Shown here in pieces: positions 1 through 12,200 of a DNA stretch of 64,000 nt. Made by a program: the position numbers and the translations under genes. The DNA is taken from assembly GCA_013176395.1 (NCBI GenBank), contig JABMLP010000001.1, positions 1,984,001-2,048,000 on the forward strand. The letters are read 5' to 3'. The DNA is from Venturia oleaginea (taxonomy: Eukaryota; Ascomycota; Dothideomycetes; Venturiales; Venturiaceae). Under the pieces are notes generated by a model. That model searched no databases, had not been told where the DNA came from, and saw only the letters and a program-made list of their open reading frames with translations. The stretch's first letter is position 1; the number at the start of each line of letters is the position of its first letter.

Positions 1-1373
1 ACTTGGCATTGCCCACAGTGTGGGAAGTGTGGGAAGAGCCAAGAGGTGTGGGAATACACCTTGGCACCCAGAACCAGAAGGGTATATAGGGAGGACGTTG
101 GACGGACTTTCCTTTCTCTCTTCGTGGTTATCTCATGTTATGTTTCTCACACAGGAGCTTCTTCAACCTACTACAGTAACGACCTTTTACTTAGATACAA
201 TCAAGCACAAGTCATATGCACACGAAGCAAGCCCACCCCCAACCTTCATACTAACCGACAAGCGTTCAGGATTGATCTGAGGATCAAATCGGTTAGACGA
301 CAATTGAATTGGGAGATACATCGGACGGCTAGGATCTAGTGAGCCTCCAAAGAACTTGAGCAAGGAAAGGTACTTAAGGTAAGTACTTCCAGACTGATAT
401 TGCCCTTACCCCAAACCCGCGGACCAGAACAAGAGAACACAGGTGTCAAGAAGGTCTTGACATAATCAACTGTGTTGAGAAACGAGTTCCCCGTAACACT
501 TTCCCACTACCCGTTACCCTATACCTCAGGTGCTCCTTCCTCGCCCGCAGCTTACTAATTAATATTATCCTACCCTTTATCCCTATCCTAGCTCCTATAC
601 TTACTCTGCTTACTAATAATTTACCCTTCCCTTTATCCTTACTTTTTCTTCCGCAGTTGGGTCCCCTTTAATATACTCTTCGCCTCCGAAGGAGCGAGTT
701 AGGCGAGGTAAGGTCTTATCAAGTCTTTTACGTAGTATACCTAGATTCTAGGGTACGGTAGGTGAGGTAAAGTCTTATTAGGCTGTTGCGTAGGCGTATC
801 CGTAGCGCCCTCGGTACGGGGTAGGTGAGGTGGTAGATCGGTTGAATTTTGGCTTTGTACGACGTGGCCTTTGTAGCGCTCAGTATCCCAGACTCCTCCG
901 TATCGGTACGAGCTCGGTATATGTATGGTGTTGCTTTAATTGATTTACCGGTTGTCTTGTCGCTTATGTGTGTGTACTGTGGTGCGGCGACGTGGAGTGG
1001 CCATGACCGTTCGTAGTGCGACGAAGCGTCGAGCAACCACCACGACGGTTGCGCTTGATTCCATCGGCTCTATTCAATCTAGATCTCGTCTGGGACGAGA
1101 TAAGACGAATAGGTTCGTAGCCTCCGCCTCGAACAGGCTGGAATTTCGACTTTGGAGGCCATCGCATGGAAATAGCTTATAACATGAGTTCGGAAATTCT
1201 GCGAAGACATCATCATGTCTTATGGAACCATACAAACTTCGTTTAGACACCTAAATCGCGCGGCCTAACTACCGCGAATTGCATCTACAGCATGTGTAAG
1301 CCTCTCCATCCCGTTGCGACATTAGTTGCTCACGGATATCTCCAAAACTCCAAAATCAATCTGCGATCTCACA
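1..1373. other. Gene-less decayed left end
   Basis: No credible gene is seen. The first ~200 bp contain a TATA-like ggtatatagg near 79-88 and could be part of an LTR, but no paired LTR, primer-binding site or target duplication is visible. From ~530 to 680 the DNA is rich in TTA/TAC/CCT runs, as in mutated repeats. A diverged direct repeat is present: taggcgaggtaaggtctta (700-718), taggtgaggtaaagtctta (759-777) and a shorter form near 818-829. This suggests an old degraded repeat rather than functional sequence. Confidence 0.4.
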
Positions 1374-1714
1374 ATGGGCGGCCACGCCTTCTGAAAACCC
1401 TCCCTCGACGAAGATGGCCACTTTCAGCCCGCGCTCTGCACTCCACGACTTCCGCCCCGAGTCTAGGAGGCCATCAAGGAAGCCGTCTTTGAGAAACTAA
1501 AGGAACTATTTAATCACGCCGTTATACCCACCAGCACCCCGAGAAGGCAGACCATGGCGATCTCGACATACTCGTGTGTGTTTCCAAGGATGAGCTGTCT
1601 TCGAAGCGTATCATTTTTGACTTACGTAGTAATATCGCGCTACAGCTAGGAGCTAACGAGTCTCGAAGTTGGTGCATGTTTGCAAAGAAAGACATGATCC
1701 ACTCCTTCATTTGA
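1374..1714 (+). pseudogene. Relic of conserved fungal GGHAF/nucleotidyltransferase-like protein
   Basis: Starting at ATG 1374 the reading is M-G-G-H-A-F and then an immediate TGA. Downstream in the same frame come EAIKEAVFEKLKELFNHAVI and TSTP, preceded by a TAG stop. After a one-base frame change near 1540 it continues PEKADHGDLDILV and then LGANESRSW before a stop. MGGHAF plus EAP-K-DHGDLDILV is the hallmark of an uncharacterised ascomycete family whose GD-x-D-I-L-V resembles a nucleotidyltransferase acidic motif; this is from recollection of the family. Two stops and a frameshift in ~340 bp mark it as a pseudogene fragment of the N-terminal part only. Function of the parent is unknown. Confidence 0.5.
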
Positions 1715-2932
1715 TCAATGATGGCGACAATTACAAGATGTGAATGGAGAGCGGATGAAGGAGTTGATGAAGTTGGTGAGTGAATTGATGAAAGGGTTTC
1801 CGAGCTATGGAAATTGAATTGCTCTCAGTTCAAGGATCACATGACATTTGACAGTAATTATCTATCATAACTTCATGGAAGTAGCGCTATCTGAATTACT
1901 GTAATGATGCTATCCACAGATATTTCTGTTCATGTCCCTTTTCGAGGGCATGAAGACCGAATTACAGATATTTGTCAAAATTTTGACTTGGTGAAACATT
2001 TGGTTACAACATGATCACAGCCTTGTGCCATTCAGATTTTGTAGTTAGAGTTCCATTTCTACTTACTTGAAGTTTTCAAGTCTTGAAGCTGTTCATCTTC
2101 AACTCTACAGTCCTGCACTCCATTACACAAAGTCTTCTCAACAAAGTATCGCGCCTGCTGAAGTAATAGGCCGACCCACTCGTATATCCCGAGACTTTCT
2201 TATCCTTGGAATATTTCGAAGCGTTGTTCGCGCTCAGTTCTTCAAGCTCCAAACGCGCTTGGGCATAAACATCAATCTGTGCCCAGTATTGTCTACTGCT
2301 GCCTAGCATCGAGAGCTCTAGTTCAGGTTCAAGAACGGAACCAAGAACGATGGTTCCCGATCTGACAACAGATCTTTTTCCCAGAATCAAAACCACCGTC
2401 GCGCCGCGCTCACTTTCGCTTCGCTTTGCTGAAATTTCCAATTGCGATCCGATCCAAATCGTCTCAACTGGGTAAGATGAAGAGATGAGTTTTTCTCAGG
2501 ACAAGGGCGTTATCGCAAACGACGAGTATTCCGCCTCGAGGGCATATGGACAGAGCCATAATGTGCCCCTATCAACGGCAATGCTGAATAGCCTGCATGA
2601 AGGCATCTTTTACTTTCGGGTGTCTGTCTACGAGCGGATTTGACCATGTCTGTTATCCTCATTGTTATTACCTTTATACAGTTTATCCTTCAACCGACAA
2701 TGACCCTGGAATCCATGTTTGTCGCATACGGTCGGGGATCAATACTTAGGAGAACAGACTCTTCTGAGAGATCTTTCACTTTGTCTCGTTCGCCGTGCTC
2801 CTGTAAAGCTCAATTTGTCTGCAACTATCCCAAAGATGTCACCACACTCATCGAAAAAGGAGACTGAGCAACTGAGAATGGCTGAACGCGAGATATCTAC
2901 AAAAGGTGGACAGCCTAGTGGCGAAGAAATTC
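1715..2932. other. Gene-less stretch between two relics
   Basis: No recognisable coding sequence. A 121-codon opposite-strand ORF (2076-2441) and short forward ORFs (2640-3054) show no family motif and no splice-supported extension. The stretch may hold eroded upstream exons of the protease-like gene that follows, but I cannot identify them. Confidence 0.4.
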
Positions 2933-4434
2933 ATGCCAAAGTCCCTGCCGTTTCACAAGCCAACAACTACCGTGGAGAGAGTAATTCCACCACAAGATCT
3001 TCGGGAAAACGATATGGGCCTCCGGATGACACAGAGAAAACGGAAAAAGCCTAAGAAGAAGCACTCGGTCTCTGCAGCTCCCCAAATCCTACAACAAATA
3101 GCGAGTCGAAAGCCCGATCCTTCACCAGAGAGGCCAACTCCTCAATCCAGCACCCTCAAACTTAGCTTTGGACCCCTAGAAGAACTAGTACAAATCTTGC
3201 AAAATATTCCATTGAAGGAGCCTGCGCACGCGCGTGTGGAAGAAGTAGAAGAGTTCTTTCATCTTGGTGACGAACAAGTCACCTTGGCTATAGCTGCAGT
3301 CACCGAAGTTGTGAACAGTTTCTACCTGTCAGACATGTATCTTTGGAGCTTGATAAGCTCCAACACGCTCGCTGCTTCGCAACGGCACCCTCCTTTTGAT
3401 CGTACCGATTATCCTCGACTCGTTCGATCAAAGCTAGTCTTCTCTATGTTTTGGGGCCCAGTCAAGCTATTGAACTATTCTGACATTGTCACAGACGACG
3501 ACGACGACAAGAAACATTTACAAAATTCTGATCAGGCGCACATTTTCCTAGTTAAGGCTCTCTTCAATCGAGACGAAATGACACTCCCTCAACTCATCAT
3601 TATGGACAGCTGTCCCGGCTTTGTCGATCGATCCTCCGAGGAATGACAATTGGCCGAAAGCGAGATGAGAAGAACCGTCACGAATCTGGGTATTGGGACT
3701 CTCCAACTTCACATGTCACCGGTCTGCCATCACTCGAATCATATCAACTTGCTTTTTTACCAGAGATTCATCTTCCGGTGGCCAAGCAACGAAATAAGTG
3801 GGCATGCGGCGTACACACAATCATGAATACATGGGCTAATGCCCTATTATTCAGAACTGACCCAGCATGCAAGATGGATCGAGATTCATACAAGCATGCA
3901 GTTGGTGTGATCAACCTAGTTCTGGAAGGGAGGGCAACTTTACGCTTGGTCGCCAGCCTCCTCGTCTGCACGGGTTTTGTATTTCACAGAAGTCAAGAGC
4001 ACAATCAAGCCGTAACAGAACTGCGTGACGGTTCTCATCTTTTTAGAGACTATCACCGAATCAATAGCATCATTAGGCTTGATTCTCTCATAGCCAGTCA
4101 AAGAGGTGCAGAGATGCAGAGGCTCACAGCTCTGACCCAGAGGAACCAACCCATTTCTGCCTTGGCTTCGTCTGTCGCGCGGAGGATATTATCGAGAGTT
4201 CGCAATGAAGCTTTGAGCAAAAAGGTGAAGGAAGCCAAGAAGGCAGCTAAGGCCCGTTTGGATGCGGAAAATGACAAGAAAGCACCGCAAGAGGAGGAAC
4301 GAAAATCGCCTATAGTTGGTGCAACCCTTGACAATAGGATAGCAGAAGACCCGCCTGAACCCATTCCGCCCAGTCCTCCAGAATACCCGCAACACGAACA
4401 TATCAACGACCTCGACTTCGTTAAAAACTTCTGA
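2933..4434 (+). pseudogene. Ulp1/SENP-like (C48) cysteine protease, probably broken
   Basis: The order of catalytic residues fits C48 SUMO/NEDD8-type proteases. The His lies in AHIFLVKAL (3538-3564; usually H-W), the Asp in LIIMDSCPG (3592-3618), and the oxyanion Gln sits six residues before the Cys in KQRNKWACGVHTIMNTW (from 3785). The first part is in frame 2 and the Cys part in frame 1. Frame 2 has a TGA at 3644-3646 (possibly CGA mutated), then stays open as QLAESEMRRTVTNLG. A plausible intron (gtattg near 3693 to ttttttaccag near 3764) would join that to the Cys part. One stop therefore separates Asp from Cys. The N-terminal part is basic and low-complexity. The C-terminal part has a Lys/Ala/Glu coiled-coil-like stretch (VKEAKKAAKARLDAENDKK). 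Such proteases are often multicopy or carried by transposons in fungi. The start and 3' end are uncertain. Confidence 0.5.
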
Positions 4435-5277
4435 CGATTTGCTCATCTATCTACCCTCCGACACGCAGCATAACAAAATTTCGCCAACTGTACAGGACTC
4501 TGATACATCGACGCGATTGAACAAATGATCAAGACGGTTTCATAGATGCTAGCTTGGGGAAATGATCGCGAGAATGAAACGAAGGAAAGTTTTCGGAGGA
4601 CGTTTTTTGATACCATTGGTAGGACGATCAAGCAAACTCGGATTAGGCCTGATGGAATGGATGATACTGAGAAGTTTGAGACACAGTATGACTCAGACTA
4701 TGATTTCAGTGCGTATGGTTTTTGGGCTTGCTTATTGATTTTGGGATCTAGTAGGTTTGCGGAATGTATGGGGTTTCTATTTAGATTTTCAATATGTCGC
4801 TTTCGGACGGCCATGTCAATGGGATACGGGATTCTTCGAAACAAGACGCTAGTTCTCGAATCAAGGTCAGTGACCGAGATTTCTTGCGAACTAGAATCTT
4901 AAAATTAACAGGAATTTCCGAACATCGTCTCGGGCTGGAAGACCTCCGAGGTCATGAAAGTCATGCCTGCAGCTGGCAAACCAACTAACATGTCTCCAAA
5001 AAAATTCAAAGATTGATCGATGATTTCAACTTTTTCGCTATCGTTTACATTTGCTTAGACAAGGTTACGGCACTCGTTTTGGGGGGGGGTTTGTCCTTGT
5101 TAAATGCGTTTCAAACCCTTTGACATTCTTTGTAGTTTCAACTGCGTTCGTCCGAAAATGCGTGCATGCGGTCAAGCGGGTCTTTTCAAAGGCCAGGGAC
5201 TTTGCATAATGCTCACGTAAAGTCTGGATCCCTTCTTTCTGCTTTCCGACAGCTCTGCCTGTATACCACTTCTAGCA
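4435..5277. other. Gene-less stretch
   Basis: Short open segments continue for ~100 bp in alternate frames behind the protease-like relic (for example 4546-4902), but none has a recognisable motif. A run of nine G lies at ~5082-5090. No RNA gene is seen. Confidence 0.4.
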
Positions 5278-6368
5278 ATGGATAACGATCAGAAGCACTC
5301 AAAACCTAGGATTGCAGCGGAGACTGCAGCTACAACTCCACCTCACGCTCGAAAGTCGAAGACATCGTCCAAAAGACCCAGTCCTGAGCCTCACACTGGC
5401 AATCCTCCGAAGAGGGTCAGATTCAATGCGCCAGCAGAATCAGCTACGAAACTACAGGGCGTAAATCCCGAGCACCAGACTGGTGGTTCGACAGATGAAG
5501 AGTTTGGACACGACCTCGAAGAAGATTCTTCCGACGACCATCAAAAATATATCTACGACGGACACATCTCCAACGGAAGCAGTAAAACTAAGACCGAGCG
5601 AACTTCTCGACAAATTCCGAATCCAGCCCAAGATGAGATCGTAAAGATAATCCAACAGCGCAAATTTTCTGCAGTCCTATCGGGTACGCACGACGTCGTT
5701 CAAGGAACATTCGACAGCCCATGCCGACCCAGGTTGGGCTTGTCCAGCTCTCCCGAGCCCCGCCGTTATTGCCAACCTCACGGCCAAGGCAGGGAATTTT
5801 TCCGCTCACCCTTCAATACAGCTATATATCATCAAGATCAATGACATCCGTCCGAAATGGTTCTTCTGCTCACGGGGCTTGCATTATCAGAACGGAACGG
5901 TTGGTGTTATCAATCCGCCAAAGTGAGTCTTCCACCAAACTACCTATTGATTGAAGCATGTGGTAAATTGACCTTTCCAATTTTTTATCCAGAATTGGAC
6001 ATCAATCCCTCTCCTCATACAAGCAGGCAGCCAAGAATGTCGAGAAAGATACTAGACCTAGCGGAGCTTCGATAAGTGCTGCTGCTGCTGCTGCTACTAC
6101 CTCGATAAACGTAACCTCATGCTTTACTTTGACTTCAAGACTCTCTTCATCGACGTCATCATTCTCAAACTCAACAATGTCAGCGACAACAACTTCATCT
6201 AAAATCATCATTGCACCATCTTCAGCGCCAACATCAAGAGCTTCGCAGCGCGGCACTAATAGCACATCATCGATTGCGCCTGAGTCAACCGGTGCGGCGG
6301 CGAGTAATATGGGAGGTAGTGCAATTGGTTTAGTCGCTCTCGTAGCTGGAGCGATTATCTTTGGGTAA
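5278..6368 (+). pseudogene. Cupredoxin-type serine-rich GPI protein with replaced N-terminus and frameshift
   Basis: The second half is the fungal extracellular serine-rich cupredoxin family. GTHDVVQGTFDSPC carries the first copper His. After a +1 frame change between ~5715 and 5762 come NLTAKAGNFSAHPSIQLYII and WFFCSRGLHYQNGTVGVINP. An intron (5923-5992, GTGAGT...CAG) joins HQSLSSYKQAAKN, a Ser/Thr-rich stalk with an Ala run, and a hydrophobic tail (GGSAIGLVALVAGAIIFG, stop 6366-6368) typical of a GPI signal. The Cys and His ligands of the C-x4-H-x4-M site are present, but Thr stands where the axial Met usually is. The first ~130 codons from ATG 5278 are charged, with a KRPSPEP...PPKRVRF nuclear-type stretch. 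There is no signal peptide, and the first cupredoxin strands are missing. The frame break plus foreign N-terminus indicate a rearranged, probably non-functional gene. The upstream exon structure could be read differently. Confidence 0.55.
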
Positions 6369-7128
6369 CTTGATGTTGAGTTGGGAAATTGATATTGGAT
6401 GGTATCGGGAGTGCTGGAGATATGGCAGTGGTTAAATTATTGAATGCGTTTGTTAGCTTGTTAGCTTGGCCTGGACCTGGGCTCTCTAGACACTGAGACC
6501 GGATTGTTTGGCATCATTGTGGACGGAAATTGAGCGATAGACTGTCCATGGTACGAATCGTTTCCTGTCTACTCTCTGCTCTTGCGATTGAGACCTGGAG
6601 TCCACCATAACATCATCGAATGCGAGTAAAGCGGACTTGCATGCATATGCACTCCACTCCAACGATCCTTAAACGAGTAGCGTGATCCTTCCCGTGATCG
6701 GGCTCGCATGAGATAGACATGCTAAAGCGCGTTAGTACCTCCTAGTGCTGGAAAGCGGATTCGAGGGAGCTGTTGCTATGACTTCCTCGATGGCTTCCAG
6801 CTCATCCTCTACCTCCGTATCATCCAAAGCCAATGGCTTGTGGTACGGATTCGGGCGAGTCTTGCGGCAGCATTGCCGAAGTCCGTTGGAAAATGCGCAA
6901 TGGCAAGCTTTGCGGGGCAAAAGTAAGTTTGAACCAATGAGCGTGAACGTATTCATAACCCCTTAACCCCGACATCGCTCGTAGGTAGCTCCCTGGCGAA
7001 GTCGGCATAGATGTGATCAAACTCGAAGGACTTAAATTCTCTCTCTCAACCTCAACTCCCCTTCTCCTTACCGTTTTCCTCTTCTTCAACCTCATCCTCA
7101 CGTTATACCCTTTTGATACTGCTCAATC
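6369..7128. other. Intergenic, LEU1 promoter side
   Basis: No gene recognised; the short ORFs at 6732-7101 look fortuitous. The last ~100 bp before LEU1 are a CT-rich tract (ctctctcaacctcaactccccttctcc, split by eye at 7040-7090), a common fungal 5' leader feature. I did not find a Leu3-type CCGG-N4-CCGG site. Confidence 0.35.
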
Positions 7129-9609
7129 ATGCCAGGCGTAGTTTCAGGACCCAGAACTCTATACGATAAGGTCTTTGAGGACCATATCGTGGATGAGAAG
7201 AAAGATGGCACAGTTTTGCTATACATTGGTAGGTCTGGAACATCAGAACAGAGATGCTTTCAAGCACTGACCCTCCACTATAGACAGACATCTTGTCCAC
7301 GAAGTTACATCTCCAGTAAGATTTAAAGCACCCGACTACTCTCATAGCTAACTTCTCCTCCAGCAAGCTTTCGAAGGCCTGAGAAATGCTGGCCGGAAGG
7401 TCCGGAGACCAGATTGCACTCTCGCCACCACAGATCATGTATGTATATCGTTTTCGCCAATTCTCGGAGTTGATAGCAATGTTTAACAACGCCACCTCCG
7501 CAGAACGTACCTACAACCTCGCGTAAAAACTACAAGACCATCGAAACATTTATCGATGAGGAGGACAGCAGATTGCAATGCTCCACCCTGGAAGATAACG
7601 TGAAGGAATTCGACCTGACGTATTTCGGTCTCGGAGACAAGAGACAGGGAATTGTTCACATTATCGGTCCTGAGCAGGGCTTCACATTACCTGGCACCAC
7701 AGTTGTGTGTGGTGATAGTCACACTTCTACACATGGAGCTTTCGGAGCGCTGGCCTTTGGCATTGGTACTTCGGAGGTCGAACATGTCCTCGCTACACAG
7801 ACCCTCTCCACCAAGAGGAGTAAGAACATGCGTGTTCAAATCAACGGAGCCATGGCCCCTGGTGTGAGTAGCAAAGATCTTATCCTATATGTCATTGGGC
7901 AGATTGGAACAGCTGGAGGCACAGGCGCAGTCATCGAGTTCTGTGGCTCAGCTATTCGCGGTCTGAGCATGGAAGCACGAATGTCCATCTGCAATATGTC
8001 AATCGAAGGAGGCGCAAGAGCCGGTATGGTAGCACCCGATGAGATTACTTTCGAGTATCTTAAAGGCAGACCATTGGTCCCAGATGAGAACAGCGCAGAA
8101 TGGAAAAAGGCTGTCGCTTATTGGTCCACCCTCAAATCCGACCCGGATGCGAAATTCGATATCGATGTTCAAATTGATGCCAAAGATATCGAGCCTACCG
8201 TATCATGGGGAACCTCGCCCCAGGATGTGGTTCCAATCACAGGCGTTGTGCCAGGCCCAGACGACTTCGATGATAAAGACAAGAAGGAGGCTTGTGTCCG
8301 CGCATTGAAATACATGGGTCTCACTGCTGGCACGCCAATGCAAGAAATTGTTCTCGACAAGGTTTTTATCGGATCTTGCACCAATGCTCGTATCGAGGAC
8401 ATGCGCATTGTCGCTAAGGTCGTTAAGGGCAAGAAGGTGGCAGCTAACATCAAGAGCGCTATGATCGTGCCGGGATCTGGTTTGGTCAAGACACAAGCGG
8501 AAGCTGAAGGACTGGACAAGATCTTCACCGAAGCCGGCTTCGACTGGCGTGAAGCTGGTTGCTCAATGTGCTTGGGCATGAACCCTGATATTCTCTCACC
8601 ACAAGAGCGATGTGCCAGTACGTCGAACCGAAATTTCGAAGGACGACAAGGTGCTGGTGGTCGTACTCATTTGATGTCGCCCGCTATGGCTGCTGCTTGC
8701 GCTCTCGTGGGTATGCTCGCCGATGTCCGCACATTCACCACAGGCTTCCATTCTCCACCGCAAAAGGAGAAGAGCTCCCCTCGTCGTGAGGTCGCTCACG
8801 TCACCGACATCGACAGTGACGCAGATCTCGACAACGTCTTGGACCTCCCAGAGGACTCTCAAGGTAACTCTGCGCCAAGCAAAGCTCCATCGACAGCTGG
8901 CCTTCCACCATTCACCAAACTCAAGGGCATCGCAGCCCCAATGGATCGCGCCAATGTCGACACAGACGCTATTATACCCAAGCAATTCCTTAAGACAATC
9001 AAGCGATCCGGCCTCGGCACAGCTCTATTCCACGGCTGGAGGTACGATCCTGCCACAGGAAAGGAGGACCCAGAGTTCGTCCTCAACAAAGCACCATACC
9101 GTGACTCAAAGATCCTCGTCTGCACCGGACCCAACTTCGGTTGTGGTAGTTCGCGAGAACATGCACCATGGGCCCTTCTTGACTTCGGTATCTGGTGTGT
9201 CATTGCTCCTAGCTTCGGCGATATCTTTTTTAACAACACCTTCAAGAACGGCATGCTTCCCATCAAAATCGAAAACCAAGACGATATCAACAAAATTGCT
9301 GCTGTTGCCGCATCTGGCCAAGAAATCGAAGTCGATCTCGAGGCGCAAGCTGTCCGTGACGCTGCTGGAAAGGAGATCTGTAGCTTTGAGGTCGAGGAGT
9401 TCAGAAAACACTGTCTCTTGAATGGACTTGATGACATCGGATTGACAATGCAAGTCGATGACAAGATTGCCAAGTTCGAGACCAAGCGCACGAGGGACTG
9501 GCCTTGGTTAGATGGTAGCGGATATCTCAAGCGAGGAAAGATGGTGAAAGCGGCGCCAGTGCCGAAGACGAATCGTGGTCACGAAATTACTGAACCACTT
9601 GAGTGGTAG
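7129..9609 (+). CDS. LEU1: 3-isopropylmalate dehydratase (fused LeuC-LeuD)
   Basis: Isomerises 2-isopropylmalate to 3-isopropylmalate in leucine synthesis; a cytosolic 4Fe-4S enzyme in fungi. Four exons: 7129-7228, 7284-7315, 7364-7438, 7504-9609, giving 770 aa (yeast Leu1 is ~779). The joins restore the aconitase N-terminus ([10 protein letters not shown], then [20 protein letters not shown]). The LeuC half runs to about residue 480, with [15 protein letters not shown] and cluster cysteines at residue 361 ([10 protein letters not shown]), 422 and 425 ([11 protein letters not shown]). A ~70-residue linker rich in Asp/Ser leads to the LeuD swivel half ([34 protein letters not shown]). No stop or frameshift is seen in 2.1 kb of exon 4. 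The TTG-initiated ORF beginning at 7573 lies inside exon 4 and is not the real start. Confidence 0.97.
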
Positions 9610-10344
9610 TCTACTTGATTCTTTGAAGTGACAAGGTAATGATTAATGAAGATGGCTGTATGCTTGTGGTGGTAGGATTAGCGGTTTGCCTTCATTGTTT
9701 TCACGAGAAAGAAAAGTGCTGGATGCGTGGTTGGAGTTTTGGATGTTGATTGAATTGGCAACTGATCCCGGATTGACCTTTGCGAGCGGTTGTTTAGTAT
9801 GAGATGGTACATAGCAGGAATACGGACGTTGAACTTGTCTCTTCTGCGTACTCTTATCTATTCAATGCCTCGAGTTTATGAGGGGGGGTTTTCGAGGGTC
9901 AATTTGTCCAGTGAATTGCTCCTTTCGGACTTCCTTCATAAACCTTGAGAAGCAAAGGAAGAAGTGTCCAGTGGATGGTGAAGTCAATCTCTTTTCGGCG
10001 TATTTCTGGGGTGTGTGTTATTCCTGCTCTACTTACAACTTGTGAGATCCTATTGTCCGGGTCTGCAAGCTTCTTCCAGTACTGACAGCACGCCCGTCAC
10101 TTCCTGCCACTTTTAACCAAACAAAGCCCCACTTCCCATAACAGTGACCCGACGCGTTATTGTCAAGAAGTAAACAACCACGTTAACTTCTCCGACCTCT
10201 CAAATCTTCCACAACTCAAACCCTCAACCACTCTCCCACTTCTGGACCAAGCATCTCTCTCAAATAATCCTCGAACACTGACACATTCTCTTCATTACCA
10301 CACGTCCACACCACCCTTCATCACAACAGTGGGAGAACCCGACA
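9610..10344. other. Intergenic between LEU1 and BTB gene
   Basis: No gene seen. A run of seven G lies near 9883. The last 150 bp are C/A/T-rich (accctcaaccactctcccac type), as expected of a fungal promoter or leader for the gene starting at 10345. Confidence 0.4.
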
Positions 10345-11755
10345 ATGGATTTCTCCGGCTTCCCTCTCTGCACCAATGGAGACGTTCTGATCGTCCTCTC
10401 CAGCAACAGCAAACTCCAATTACATGCCGAAATCCTCAAGCGCCACTCCAAGTTCTTCAAGGAGCGCATCACCCAGCAGAATGCAGCGACTCTATCCAGT
10501 GGCGCCCAGAAGCAAGGCGAGACAGTGCGATGGAGATTCGATTTGCTTGACAAGCCCGATCTGGATGGCGAAGGTGCTGGACGTCTAATTGCAATTGTGA
10601 GTGTGTCACGCGCGGGTCTGGATTCTTGCATCAATTTATTTTACAATGCTCATACGCGACATTTAGGACCTTGACTCTTCCGCAAAGCCACTCGAACATC
10701 AACGTCTGGCTACACTAGACTTCTCCGGTCGCTCCTCTCATCCGCTCTACTCGACCTACATGAAAGTATTATCTTCTTTCTACTCACGACCATTCGACAT
10801 CGAAGAACACGATGACATGGGTCGTCTACTCAGTGAGTGTGTCGCCCTCATCGACGTCAGCGAGTACCTTGGCTGCGTGCACTCGGTCTCTCACACCATC
10901 AACGCCGCCCTTCTCGGACAAGGCCAGATTCTTTTCCGGTCTATCGCCTCCATTCCATCTGCATGGGTCAGTCTTGCTTTGCGGGTCCGCAGTGTGAGCG
11001 TTCTAATCGAATCCATCGTCCATCTCACAGGTCAATGGAATAAGATGTCGGAAGGGATGAAGGAAAACCTCGACCCGAAAGTGCGCGAACTTTGTCAGAA
11101 GAAGCATGAACAGGTTCAGGGCCTGAAGAGAACGATAGAATGCAAGGTTCTCAAGTTCTATCCGCAAGATTTGCAACGCGAACTCGGCGCAGCACCCATC
11201 AAGATTTCTCGTATGAACTACAGCAATCAAATTATGGAATGGATGGCCCTTTGCCTCTTCCGCCACTGGTTCTCATCTTGCCTAGCACTCGACCGGCATA
11301 GACACTCCAAAGATGGTGGGTATTGGCTCTATTCCACACTCGCTCAGGGAGGCCCGGCCTACCTAGCCAAGAGTGAGCTCAAGTCGTACCACGAAAAGTT
11401 TCCGATGTCAACGCGCGGCGAGAATGTGCTCGAGAAGCATATAGAGGCTCTAAAGACGTGGATAAAGCCATTGGTGAAGCCTGTGACGAAGAACGAGAGC
11501 CAGCTTGATTGTGAACGCTTCCCCGTGGACTATACTACTTGCATCAAGGTTACTCGAGAGGAGTGTATGGATATGTGGGCTGATGACGACGATGTTCCAG
11601 AGTGGGCGAGGGTAATGCTGCCACCTGGCGGAAAGGGAACGATGAGACCTCCTCATGTGAATGGACAAGTGAATGGATATTCCAATGGAAAGGAGATGAG
11701 CCTGGGTCACTCGAGCCTAAGCTACAAGCGTGCTAGGATGGATGACGATTATTGA
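10345..11755 (+). CDS. BTB/POZ domain protein, fungal type
   Basis: Two exons, 10345-10596 and 10667-11755, joined by a GTGAGT...TTTAG intron, give 446 aa. The N-terminus has a BTB signature (GDVLIVLSSNSKLQLHAEIL, KRHSKFFKERI): a D-V-x-V strand followed by the L-x-x-H-x-x-I-L helix. The remainder is helical and ends in a low-complexity tail (NGQVNGYSNGKE) and a basic KRARMDDDY end. Similar fungal BTB proteins occur as uncharacterised single-copy genes. Some BTB proteins act as cullin-3 adaptors, but there is no Kelch or MATH partner domain here, so no substrate can be named. Not obviously co-regulated with LEU1 or the complex I gene. Confidence 0.8.
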
Positions 11756-12200
11756 GACGACGGGCGAGAAACGGTTGAGACGATATGGCGAGTTGCTACT
11801 GACTTGGGAGGTCTTGGGATCTCCTGGCGGTCTGGTCTCATAGATCTATTGGCATTTTTGATCTTTTTGGTCGGGCATATATCACTGTATGTTATGGAAA
11901 AGCCAATAGTTTGAGATTGTTAGCTGTAGGTCTATGGTAGGAATTTGAAAAAGCATTGGTTTGGGTTTTGACCTCAATCGGCTGCAGATGCAGTTGAGTA
12001 TGGTAGGAGATATATGTACAAACCCATATTTAACCGAGTCTTGATTCTCGGCCTGCTTCCACTACCTTTGATGCCTTCCCTATAGAACTGATGTTCGTGT
12101 ATTTCATTCGCAACATGTTGTTGTATGCCATTGTAACCACGCTCCCATCAATTGCTTCTCCAACCACTCCCAATCTCACATCCATCTTCAATTACTTTGC
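11756..12200. other. Intergenic, convergent 3' ends
   Basis: Lies between the stop of the forward BTB gene and the stop of the reverse complex I gene. It contains only 3'-UTR-like sequence; no ORF or RNA motif was recognised. Confidence 0.4.

Noticed and set aside
1..480. LTR retrotransposon end
   Set aside because: Only a TATA-like word is seen; no second LTR, primer-binding site or target duplication.
2076..2441. 121-codon reverse ORF
   Set aside because: No family resemblance or exon partners.
8723..9530. Long alternate-frame and antisense ORFs inside LEU1
   Set aside because: Shadows of the real coding frame; residue content is Ser/Arg noise.
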